16,040 nucleotides of DNA, from contig JAJDEL010000665.1 in the NCBI GenBank assembly GCA_029259835.1, forward strand, positions 1 to 16,040. Reading direction: 5' to 3'. Positions 1 to 6,956 of the stretch are shown piece by piece; position 1 is the stretch's first letter; each line of letters starts with the position of its first letter. The notes below the pieces were generated by a model. The model was given only the letters and a program-made list of their open reading frames with translations. It had not been told where the DNA came from and did not search any database. The position numbers and the translations under genes are program-made. The stretch is from Planctomicrobium sp. (GTDB lineage: Bacteria > Planctomycetota > Planctomycetia > Planctomycetales > Planctomycetaceae).

Positions 1-213
1 CACGATCTCCGTGACGATTCGTGACAATACTTCTGCAATTGATTCACTGATGTGCTGCTACACATCACTTCGCTCGACAAGCCCAACGGCGAGAAAAAGA
101 AGACAGTATCACTGAAAAAACGCGAAGAGAAACAACTCGACCCCTTCGGTGTTCACTCCATGGCGAACGAGGGTTCTGTTGTGAAGTTGAAGTACAGGAA
201 AACGATCTGGTGA
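1..213 (+). pseudogene. Frameshifted C-terminal tail of an unidentified protein
   Basis: Frame 1 is open from 43 to the TGA at 211-213 and gives a protein-like tail with stretches such as LLHITSLDKPNGEKKKTVSL and DPFGV...EGSVVKLKYR, ending in W. Upstream that frame has stops at 22 and 40, while frame 2 over about 2-40 reads TISVTIRDNTSAI, which could join it after a shift near 40. The alternating hydrophobic pattern suggests a beta-rich, possibly extracytoplasmic domain. I do not recognise the family. The 5' part lies outside the window. It could also be chance coding-like sequence. Confidence 0.27.
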
Positions 214-287
214 TCAAGAGCCGGTTGCTCAGCACTTTAAACGGTCAAGATTACCGAATGAACTCCTCAACCATGCCATATTTCTAA

Positions 288-361
288 TACCCCCGGCGGG
301 ATTCGAACCCACGACCTCTGGTTTAGGAAACCAACGCTCTATCCAACTGAGCTACGAGGGC
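288..361 (-). tRNA. tRNA-Arg (anticodon CCU)
   Basis: Read on the minus strand from 361 to 288, the 74 nt fold as a cloverleaf. The acceptor arm is GCCCTCG paired with CGGGGGT (with G-U pairs at the end and at the T-G step), followed by discriminator A. The D arm contains AGCTCAGTTGGATAGAGC. The anticodon stem TTGGT/ACCAG closes the loop TTCCTAA, giving anticodon CCU, which decodes AGG as arginine. The T arm contains GTGGGTTCGAATCCCGC. No CCA is encoded after the discriminator. A decayed integrase gene starts 92 bp away on the 5' side of the tRNA. Confidence 0.95.
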
Positions 362-441
362 AAAGTGTTTACTGAAAAGAACTTATCGCCATTTTGAAAA
401 TCTCTACATAGACTTAACTACAACCAAAGGTCGATTTTAGA

Positions 442-445
442 AAGG
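442..445 (+). promoter_or_regulatory. Ribosome binding site of the decayed integrase
   Basis: AAGG lies 8 nt before the ATG at 454. It supports 454, rather than the later in-frame ATG at 710, as the ancestral start of the recombinase gene. Confidence 0.5.
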
Positions 446-453
446 CAGTATCG

Positions 454-1636
454 ATGGGATCAAAATCGAAGACCGCCTTGAAAAAACCGTATTAAGACTT
501 TCCATTAACACCGCATAGTACGGGACAATGGCGCAAAAAAAATCAAGGGAAAGATCTATTACTTCGGAGTCGAATCAGAACTCGCTCTGCAAAAGTATCT
601 CGCAGTTCGAGAAGATCTGCAAGCTGGTCGTGAGCCAAGAAGCTACAACCCAGATGGTTGTAGTCTTCGAGACCTCTGCAATCGTTTCCTGACCGAAAAG
701 CAGCGACGAATGGAAAATGGGGAATTGTCTCCCAGAACATTCGGAGAATACCGGTCAGCTTGCGAGCGAACTCTTAAGTTCTTTGGCCGAGATCGTATTG
801 TGGAGGATGTGATACCCGAAGATTTCGGAGGTCTTCGGCAACAAATCGCAGAAACGCGAGGTCCGGTAGCTCTGACGAATGAGATCGTGCGGATTCGGTC
901 TATCTTCAAGTTCGCCTACGATAATGGGTTGATCGAGAAACCAATTCGATTTGGAACCGCATTTAGCCCTCCCTCAAAGAAAATCCGCCGAGCCGCCAGA
1001 CAACTGCGGCAACAGCAGCACGGTCTTCGGATGTTTGAAGCCGACGACATCCATCAAATCATCGAGGCAGCTGATGTGCATTTGAGGGCGATGACATTCT
1101 TAGGTATCAACTGTGCTTTTGGAAATACTGACTGTGGCGAGCTTCCACTCTCAGCGATCGACTTTGATTCCGGATGGGTCGTATTCCCTCGTCCTAAAAC
1201 AGCGACAGAACGACGAATTCCACTCTGGGACGAGACAATTACTGCCCTTCGTGAATCCTTGGCAAAACGCCCAACGCCCAAAGAGCCCGACGCAGAATCA
1301 TCCTTCTTCGTGACGAAATATGGACGACGATGGATTCGACCGAACCAGAAACTTGACGGGTGTATCGATAACGTAACTCGTCAGTTTGCGAAACTCCTTG
1401 TCTCGCTCGAACTGAAACGTCGTGGGGTCAACTTCTACGCATTGCGTCACACGTTTGAAACGATTGCCGGGGATGCTCGTGACCAAATCGTAGTCGATTC
1501 GGTTATGGGCCACGTCCGTGACGACATGGCCTCCGTTTACAGAGAGCGAATTTCGGATGAACGCCTTATCGAGGTCACCAACTATGTTCGCGACTGGTTG
1601 TTCTCTGCAAAGATGGAAACCGACATCACTACGTGA
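454..1636 (+). pseudogene. Decayed tyrosine recombinase/integrase, planctomycete type
   Basis: A site-specific recombinase gene that no longer reads through. ATG 454 opens MGSKSKTALKKPY, then a TAA at 493-495, then DFPLTPHSTGQWRKK in the same frame. An A8 run at 535-542 then shifts the frame by +1. The next frame continues with IKGKIYYFG and runs open to 1636. Seven As would restore RKKIKGKIYYFG, which is how this planctomycete family normally begins. The N-terminal SAM-like DNA-binding part spans about 670-940 and the catalytic part about 1030-1600. Box II reads FYALRHTFE (Arg at 1445-1447), followed by GHVRDDMASVY with the likely nucleophile Tyr at 1538-1540. The usual box I Arg appears to be Gly (CAFGNTD), and the box II His is Tyr; as I recall, such changes are common in this family. 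A truncated protein could still start at ATG 710 (308 aa), but it would lack the N-terminal arm. The A8 shift alone could be a sequencing error; the TAA is less likely to be one. Confidence 0.8.
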
Positions 1637-1869
1637 AATATGATCGCTTTTCTGGAATTCTGTGGTGTGATCCACAAATCCCAAAACTAGTTGTATTTGC
1701 GGTTGTACCAACTGCTTTTTCCGGTTGACCAATTCTTCAATCTGTATCTGACTGGTTCCTCCGCTTCACGTGACTGTACGATAACCATCGGAATCGAATC
1801 ATTTTCAGACAATTCTGAACTTTCCTGAAAGATCAAGGCTTGTCGTGGGTGATTCACTTAGGTGGAAAC
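1637..1869. other. Intergenic region before the sigma/kinase operon
   Basis: About 230 bp without a convincing gene. It must contain the promoter of the downstream sigma-kinase unit, but I see no good -35/-10 pair. A TTGACC at about 1726 lacks a well-spaced -10 box. Small inverted repeats occur (TGTGG...CCACA near 1662-1677 and CAACTG...CGGTTG near 1709-1727) without a following T run, so I do not call a terminator. Confidence 0.3.
1860..1865 (+). promoter_or_regulatory. Ribosome binding site of the ECF sigma gene
   Basis: AGGTGG sits 4 nt before ATG 1870. It favours this start over the in-frame TTG at 1840, which has no comparable site. Confidence 0.6.
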
Positions 1870-2481
1870 ATGCACGATTGGCCCGAAACTAATGAGAGTC
1901 TTATACTGAGAGTGCAGGCTGCGCCCGCAGATCCTGCAGCTTGGTCGGCTTTTCTAGCACTGTATCGACCAGTCATCTATCGGATTGCTCGCAGCCGTGG
2001 ATTACAGCACGCGGACGCCGAGGATTTATCACAGCAAGTCTTCCTTTCTGTTTCGCGTGCCGTCGAGAATTGGGAAGCTGGAGAGGGTCGTCCTCCATTC
2101 CGAGCATGGCTATATCGCGTCGCTCGGAATGCAATCATCAATGTGGTCACGCGACGTAAGGCAGATGCCTCTGTGGGATCCACGAGTGTGCAAGAGATCT
2201 TAAACAACGTTCCCGATCGTGATGAAGAAGATGCTGCCCGAGAATTTGCAATGGCGACACAAATGGAGTTATTGCGCTGGGGAGCACGAGAGATTCGCCA
2301 CGAATTCACTGATGCAACCTGGGCAATGTTCTGGGAGTCCTCCATCGAAGGACATCCAGTAGCAGATGTTGCATCTCTATATAGCCGAACGACGGGAGCC
2401 GTCTACATCGCACGCTACCGCGTCATGCAGCGACTCAAAGAAAAAATGAACGAACTTTCCAGCCTGTGGAGCGAAGGATGA
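1870..2481 (+). CDS. RNA polymerase ECF-type sigma factor
   Basis: This 203-residue protein directs RNA polymerase to selected promoters. Region 2 is clear: AWSAFLALYRPVIYRIARSR, then DAEDLSQQVFLSV (the core-binding DxxQ-type helix), then FRAWLYRVARNAIINVVTRR for -10 recognition. Region 4 is the C-terminal helix-turn-helix around DATWAMFWESSIEG and VADVASLYSRTTGAVYIARYRVMQRLKEK. The length fits a minimal ECF factor with no C-terminal extension. The start at 1870 is chosen because of AGGTGG just upstream. The gene overlaps the following kinase gene by 4 nt, so the two are almost certainly co-transcribed and translationally coupled. Planctomycetes often pair ECF factors with such kinases. A plausible role is a phosphorylation- or membrane-signal-dependent sigma factor; its target genes are unknown. 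The nearby hydrolase cluster is a candidate by position only. Confidence 0.93.
   Translation: MHDWPETNESLILRVQAAPADPAAWSAFLALYRPVIYRIARSRGLQHADAEDLSQQVFLSVSRAVENWEAGEGRPPFRAWLYRVARNAIINVVTRRKADASVGSTSVQEILNNVPDRDEEDAAREFAMATQMELLRWGAREIRHEFTDATWAMFWESSIEGHPVADVASLYSRTTGAVYIARYRVMQRLKEKMNELSSLWSEG
2468..2481 (+). promoter_or_regulatory. Translational coupling site: GGAG and ATGA overlap
   Basis: GGAG at 2468-2471 lies 6 nt before ATG 2478. The ATG shares ATGA (2478-2481) with the stop codon of the sigma gene. This decides the kinase start over the GTG at 2466 and implies that ribosomes ending the sigma factor restart on the kinase. Confidence 0.8.
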
Positions 2482-5270
2482 GCCCGACAACCTCTTGCCT
2501 TAATAACAACGATGTTGATTCTTTTCTTACGGGAGAATTCTTATCTGATCAACTTTCAGCTACTGAGGATCATCTCACGCATTGTGAGACATGTCGAACT
2601 ACGATTGAACTGGCGATTGGTAGCCAAGCGTGGTGGGAAGACGTTGAGACGTCTCTGCGGATAAGTAACCCTCAGGACAGTTTTAATCATGAATCACCAG
2701 ACGACGAATGTGATCGACCAGTTGCCTCCCAGCTCGTCGAATTATTAGGCCCGACTGACGACCCACACATGCTGGGTCGAATCGGGACTTACGAAATCGT
2801 TGGAATTCTTGGTCGCGGCGGAATGGGGGCAGTATTTAAAGGTTTCGATCGTGCACTCAATCGATTCGTTGCGATTAAAATTCTCCTGCCACACCTGGCA
2901 GCTTCCGGTGCAGCTAGACAGCGCTTCGCTCGCGAAGCTCAAGCTGCAGCCGCAGTCGTTGATGATCATGTGATGGCGATCCATTGCGTTGATACTTGGC
3001 AAGAGATGCCATATTTCGTCATGACTTATTCACGCGGTGTCTCTCTCCAGAAACGTTTGAGCGAAGCCGGACAACTCGATCTGCGAGAAATATTGAGAAT
3101 TGGGATGCAAGCAGCAAAGGGGTTGGCTGCCGCACATGCACAAGGACTGGTTCATCGTGATGTCAAACCAGCCAACATCTTTCTCGACGAAGGAGTCGAG
3201 CGAGTTCAGATCATGGATTTTGGCTTGGCTCGAGCAGTCGACGACGCGAGCCTGACTCGCTCCGGCGTCTTGGCAGGAACACCGCAATACATGTCACCTG
3301 AACAAGCCAGAGCAGAAGCGGTTGATTCTCAATCGGATTTATTCAGTCTCGGTTCAGTCTTATATGCGATGTGTACCGGTCATCCTCCATTTCGAGCCGA
3401 GACTAGCTACGGAGTCTTACGGCTGATCTCTGATCACGAACCACGTCCTATCCGTGAGGTCAATCCCGATGTTCCAGAATGGCTTTGCGCTCTCATCGCT
3501 CGGCTGATGGCTAAAAATAAAGAACAGAGATATGCCTCAAGTGAAACAGTTGCTGAGCTACTTGAAGCCTGTTTGGCACACGTTCAGCAACCAGACTCAA
3601 CACCAGTTCCAGACGAACTCGTCGTCAAAACGAACGGCCAACGATTTCAGATTTTCTCTCGAAAAGGAGTCATAGCAATGCTTGGTACCATCGGGGCAAT
3701 TTTACTCGCAGGGGGAATTTGGGGGGCGATTGAAGCTCCCGATCTCTCAGGGAACTGGTCGGGAGATGGCTGGGGAAATGTCATTCTCAAACAAGTGGAA
3801 GGGAAAGAGAATCAATATTCAGGATCGTATGTCAAAACAAGCTTTCTGAATTCTGTTGCAGAACATCCGGTTCACGAACAATTTCAAAAATTCCAATGTG
3901 CAGCGTGCCATGCAGATGTTCCATCAGGCACGATTAGAGTCAAGTGGTCGAACATCGAGCATCGCTTTAAAGGAACGTGGAGTGAAGGAAAAGAACGATT
4001 TGGAAAAATCTCGTTGCGTTTGGTTGATGATGAAATTCGCGGAGCATGGAATGCGAGTAAGAAATCGACAGTGAATCCGAAAATTCCCGAATTGGCTGAT
4101 CTCGTTTGGAAGAGACATCAAGAAACCGGAACAGTGAAGGAGCTCGAGCAGGATCTCGCAGATATTGTCGAAATGTTTAACATGTTGATGGAGCAGGGGC
4201 GTTTTGCGGAAGCAAATGCACTCGCAAAAATGACCTCCAAAACTTATCCGCAGAGTCCTGTGCTCTCCAACATGAAATTAAAATCATCATTCGCTGAGCA
4301 AAAGAACATTCTCGATTTGCCCGATTCCAGAGAGGGCGATTTTGGTGACATATTAGAGTTCCGAATTCGTGAAACTCAGAACGGGGAAAAAGTCCATCAA
4401 ATCTCTCCTCCTGAACCACACCAGGTGATCAAGGCTCTCGAAGAAAAACTGGGTTTGAAATCCAAATCTCTTACTCAGTTATACGAGAAGCACCGCAATA
4501 ATTTCCGGATTGTAGTCGAACCTGTTTATGACAAAGTCGATCCTCCACGTTTTGTCCCTTCAATTGGAGCGGTCCGACTGCATCGAGTTCGTTTCAAGTG
4601 CACGGTCAGGTTTGATGAAACAACCGAGGCGAACTGGCCTGTCCCCTACACAGTTTCCGAAGAAATTACTGAAGTAGTCTATGTCGATGACGATCATCTG
4701 GATAAGGTCGACACAGAAAACGTGGCATCTCATCCTGTTTTAGAACTGCTTCCTGAAAACGCCGAGATCCATGTCGTTGGATGTTATGCCTCTGAACAAG
4801 ATTTCGTGAATGTGAATGTTCTTCCTCACGATAATCCGAGGGTAATCGTTCTCACGAGCTATTTCAGTGTGAATTGGTCTCTCAACATCTCGGAACACGC
4901 TGATGTTCGCGCAGTGATCGTTGCGGGATACTTTGAGAAAGGTCAGTTGAAGGGAGTCCCGAATGATATTCCAGTCATAAGCCGCCACTATTATCCCGTG
5001 AAGAAGGGGATCACTAGAGAAGAGAAGAAAGCCAAACACGATCAATGTTTTCACGCCTGGGCAAGTGAAGACACTTCTTACAGAAAGATGTTATCGGTGC
5101 TGGAAAATATGACCGGACAACGACCAACGACTTTTCAAGGCGACTATACCGGAAAGTCTTTCACGATCGATGGTCGTCGTGGGCGTTTGGAACTCTCCGA
5201 GTCCAGCGTTGCGCCAAATTCGGGTGTTAAAACTGTGATCTTCTCCAAACCTGTTGATACTCAAAAATAA
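2478..5270 (+). CDS. Membrane Ser/Thr protein kinase with anti-sigma-like N-terminus and CxxCH-bearing outer domain
   Basis: A 930-residue Hanks-type (PknB-like) kinase. The N-terminus carries HLTHCETC with H32, C36 and C39, the HxxxCxxC pattern of zinc-binding anti-sigma domains. This suggests direct contact with the co-encoded sigma factor. The kinase domain covers about 104-375: glycine loop GRGGMG (112-117), VAIK Lys134, HRDVKPAN with catalytic Asp228, DFG Asp247, then GTPQYMSPEQ. One membrane helix lies at about 397-418 (AMLGTIGAILLAGGIWGAI). The remaining 510 residues should be extracytoplasmic. They start with a beta domain (SGNWSGDGWGNVILKQ ... FKGTWSEG ... DEIRGAWN), seen in my recollection in other planctomycete kinases. 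Here it is interrupted by an insert holding CAACH (C474, C477, H478), a possible c-type haem site. A helical, TPR-like stretch follows (about 555-615), then a conserved-looking C-terminal domain I cannot name (about 755-915, with IHVVGCYA, VIVLTSYFSVNW and TTFQGDYTG). Kinase function is clear; ligand and targets are unknown. Confidence 0.93.
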   Translation: MSPTTSCLNNNDVDSFLTGEFLSDQLSATEDHLTHCETCRTTIELAIGSQAWWEDVETSLRISNPQDSFNHESPDDECDRPVASQLVELLGPTDDPHMLGRIGTYEIVGILGRGGMGAVFKGFDRALNRFVAIKILLPHLAASGAARQRFAREAQAAAAVVDDHVMAIHCVDTWQEMPYFVMTYSRGVSLQKRLSEAGQLDLREILRIGMQAAKGLAAAHAQGLVHRDVKPANIFLDEGVERVQIMDFGLARAVDDASLTRSGVLAGTPQYMSPEQARAEAVDSQSDLFSLGSVLYAMCTGHPPFRAETSYGVLRLISDHEPRPIREVNPDVPEWLCALIARLMAKNKEQRYASSETVAELLEACLAHVQQPDSTPVPDELVVKTNGQRFQIFSRKGVIAMLGTIGAILLAGGIWGAIEAPDLSGNWSGDGWGNVILKQVEGKENQYSGSYVKTSFLNSVAEHPVHEQFQKFQCAACHADVPSGTIRVKWSNIEHRFKGTWSEGKERFGKISLRLVDDEIRGAWNASKKSTVNPKIPELADLVWKRHQETGTVKELEQDLADIVEMFNMLMEQGRFAEANALAKMTSKTYPQSPVLSNMKLKSSFAEQKNILDLPDSREGDFGDILEFRIRETQNGEKVHQISPPEPHQVIKALEEKLGLKSKSLTQLYEKHRNNFRIVVEPVYDKVDPPRFVPSIGAVRLHRVRFKCTVRFDETTEANWPVPYTVSEEITEVVYVDDDHLDKVDTENVASHPVLELLPENAEIHVVGCYASEQDFVNVNVLPHDNPRVIVLTSYFSVNWSLNISEHADVRAVIVAGYFEKGQLKGVPNDIPVISRHYYPVKKGITREEKKAKHDQCFHAWASEDTSYRKMLSVLENMTGQRPTTFQGDYTGKSFTIDGRRGRLELSESSVAPNSGVKTVIFSKPVDTQK

Positions 5271-5304
5271 CCTCCCCATTTTGAGGATACCAGTTTTTTG
5301 GGAG
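5260..5304 (+). terminator. Possible transcription terminator after the kinase gene
   Basis: CTCAAAA (5260-5266) and TTTTGAG (5279-5285) form a 7 bp stem overlapping the kinase stop codon, and a T6 run follows at 5294-5299. The T run is about 8 nt from the stem, so this is not a textbook terminator. A second pairing, CTCCC with GGGAG (5300-5304), is also possible. Confidence 0.3.
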
Positions 5305-5330
5305 CAGGTCACACAATTCTGAGTGAAATA

Positions 5331-5465
5331 GTTAGTTGTGGTAACGGTTGTGCCAGAGTTTTTTTGAGAAATACGTTTGGCGGCAACTTGTTGCTGTGCA
5401 AAGAAATTCAAACCGGGTCGCAACTGCTGGGACATTCGTCGCTTCGGTTGGGACGCTCGATCTGA
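5331..5465 (+). pseudogene. Possible remnant of a second tyrosine recombinase (C-terminal part)
   Basis: The frame 5331-5465 reads, in two adjacent pieces, VFLRNTFGGNLLL and CKEIQTGSQLLGHSSL, then RLGRSI and a stop. It matches the tyrosine recombinase box II pattern LRHTFATHLL...DIRTVQELLGHSSL at most of the conserved places (LR, TF, LL, I.T and LLGHSSL). The box II His after LR is Asn, and the part with the Tyr nucleophile is missing. The frame is closed by a TAG at 5328-5330 upstream. No start or other recombinase segment is visible nearby. This looks more like a XerC/integron-type sequence than the 454-1636 integrase. A chance match is possible but unlikely given seven consecutive consensus residues. 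Confidence 0.4.
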
Positions 5466-5581
5466 CAAATCCAGAAACTGAACGGAACAACAATTCACGA
5501 GAATAAACATCAAAGCCAATGTTCACTGATCTAGGACAGCAAGTTATCATTTGTCTTATTTCATGCATCGGAACACATCAT

Positions 5582-5595
5582 CAGCCAACTGGCTG
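5582..5595. repeat. Perfect short palindrome
   Basis: CAGCCA and TGGCTG are exact inverted copies separated by AC. It could be a small operator upstream of the hydrolase gene at 5744, but it lies about 150 bp from that start and no protein can be named. Confidence 0.3.
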
Positions 5596-5611
5596 GCGAT
5601 CCAACAAACGA

Positions 5612-5647
5612 CAAGTAGAGCAAGTAGAGCAAGTAGAGCAAGTAGAG
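5612..5647 (+). repeat. Four perfect tandem copies of CAAGTAGAG
   Basis: The 9 bp unit occurs exactly four times without mismatch, and a following C begins a partial fifth copy. The unit length is a multiple of three and, in the frame of the small open frame 5519-5695, encodes Gln-Val-Glu four times. Such perfect short repeats usually arise by replication slippage and vary between strains. Confidence 0.9.
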
Positions 5648-5743
5648 CCTGATTTTAATTCGCAAGCTGTAGTGAAACTACTTTTTTGTCAATAAGAATG
5701 CTGTATCAACGATCATCTTCTGTCCAGTTTTTGTGAAATCAAC

Positions 5744-6901
5744 ATGCTTGATCATATGAACCGTTCTGGTCGCTCAGTCAGCCGCAGAGCACTCATCAAA
5801 ACAGGTCTGGCGACAGCGATTGGTGCCGGCTCTGGAATTCTGTCCCGAATCGCAATGGGACAGGAACAGGTGACCAATCACGAGGACATTGTTGCGGCGC
5901 TGAAACAGGCTCCGCTACGAATGCAGTTTCACGGCACAACGGCTGAGGAATGCAAGCTATGGCAGGCAACGTTTCGTGCCAAACTTAACCAGTTGCTGGG
6001 TCCTTCGAGTCCGCCCAAGCATTGGCAGGTGGTCGAGGAGGAACGAACCGAACTCGCGGACCACGTCCGTTATCAACTGTTGTTGCAGGCCGATGGTATC
6101 CCGTCTGTGCCGCTTTACCTACTTGTGCCAAAGGGTCTGCCGGAGGGACAAAAGGCGCCGGCGGTCGTGTGCCTTCACGGTCATGGAACCTTCGGACACG
6201 ATCTGGTAGTCGGTCGCTCCGACATCCCTGGGATTGATGAAGTGAATCAACAGTACCATGCCGATTATGGACTTCAGTTCGTCCGGCGCGGTTTTGTCGT
6301 TGCGGCTCCCTGTATGATTCCCTTCGGGCGGCGTGTCGATGAGTCTAAGTATGCGATGAAGTACGGCGGCGAAAGTCCGTGTGCCGTCGCCTTCGTTCGT
6401 ATGCAGGCCCTTGGACAGTTGCTCATTGCTGCCAATCTGCGTGATGTGCGTTGGACGATCGACTTGCTACAACAGCGGCCGGAAGTGATCCCCGACCGAA
6501 TTGGCTGTGCAGGGCTCTCTTACGGAGGACGCATGACGATGCTGACGGCAGCGACTGACGATCGGATTCGTGTTGCCGCTGTGAGTGGTGCACTCAACCT
6601 GTTGCAGGAACGATTGTCAGCGCGTTTCAGTTGCGGTTCGCAGATTATCCCCGGCTTACTCGAATACGGTGATTTTTCGGAAATCGGTTCGTTAATCGCG
6701 CCGCGTCCGTGTGTTTGGGAAGTCGGTTCAACGGACCCACTCATCGTTCCCGAATGGGACGACATTTTTCGTAATCGATTGCGACAAGCGTATCGAGCGC
6801 TTGGTGCGACCGAGCAATTACTATTCGACAAGTTCGAAGGATCACATGTCTGGAACGGTCGAATGGCATTTCAACTGTTCGAGAAAGAATTGAAAGAGTA
6901 G
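5744..6901 (+). CDS. Exported alpha/beta hydrolase, acetyl xylan esterase/dienelactone hydrolase-like
   Basis: This 385-residue protein probably cleaves an ester, for example an acyl or uronyl ester on a glycan; the substrate is not known. The N-terminus has a Tat-type signal, SRRALIK with Arg14-Arg15, followed by GLATAIGAGSGIL and a small-residue stretch before GQEQ. It should therefore be exported folded. The fold is shown by the oxyanion segment CLHGHGTFG (His145 region), nucleophile elbow GLSYGG (Ser259), acid GSTDP (Asp331) and base GSHVW (His368), all in the expected order. ATG 5756 (MNRSGRS) is an alternative start four codons later; neither has a strong ribosome binding site. The next gene starts 55 bp downstream on the same strand, so they probably form an operon. 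Confidence 0.88.
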   Translation: MLDHMNRSGRSVSRRALIKTGLATAIGAGSGILSRIAMGQEQVTNHEDIVAALKQAPLRMQFHGTTAEECKLWQATFRAKLNQLLGPSSPPKHWQVVEEERTELADHVRYQLLLQADGIPSVPLYLLVPKGLPEGQKAPAVVCLHGHGTFGHDLVVGRSDIPGIDEVNQQYHADYGLQFVRRGFVVAAPCMIPFGRRVDESKYAMKYGGESPCAVAFVRMQALGQLLIAANLRDVRWTIDLLQQRPEVIPDRIGCAGLSYGGRMTMLTAATDDRIRVAAVSGALNLLQERLSARFSCGSQIIPGLLEYGDFSEIGSLIAPRPCVWEVGSTDPLIVPEWDDIFRNRLRQAYRALGATEQLLFDKFEGSHVWNGRMAFQLFEKELKE

Positions 6902-6956
6902 TGAACCAGCAACGTGATGAGTCAACCGATGAAACTCTCTAATAGGATCCTGCTCG

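Larger units (their letters stand above)
5271..5743. other. Gene-poor stretch between the kinase and the hydrolase cluster
   Basis: This 473 bp region has no convincing intact gene. It holds a possible terminator, a recombinase-like remnant (5331-5465), a perfect palindrome CAGCCA-AC-TGGCTG (5582-5595), a four-copy 9 bp tandem repeat (5612-5647) and presumably the promoter of the hydrolase gene at 5744. A TTGTCA at 5686-5691 has no well-placed -10 box, so I do not call a promoter. One 58-codon open frame (5519-5695) runs through the repeat but has no good ribosome binding site. Confidence 0.4.

Noticed and set aside
1662..1727. Small hairpins after the integrase as a terminator
   Set aside because: Stems are 5-6 bp with no following T run.
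1840..1869. Upstream TTG start for the sigma factor
   Set aside because: It adds ten residues unlike the family and has no ribosome binding site; ATG 1870 has AGGTGG just before it.
5091..5568. Minus-strand open frames after the kinase
   Set aside because: They show no family motif or ribosome binding site, and one overlaps the kinase 3' end; the plus-strand recombinase-like reading explains the area better.
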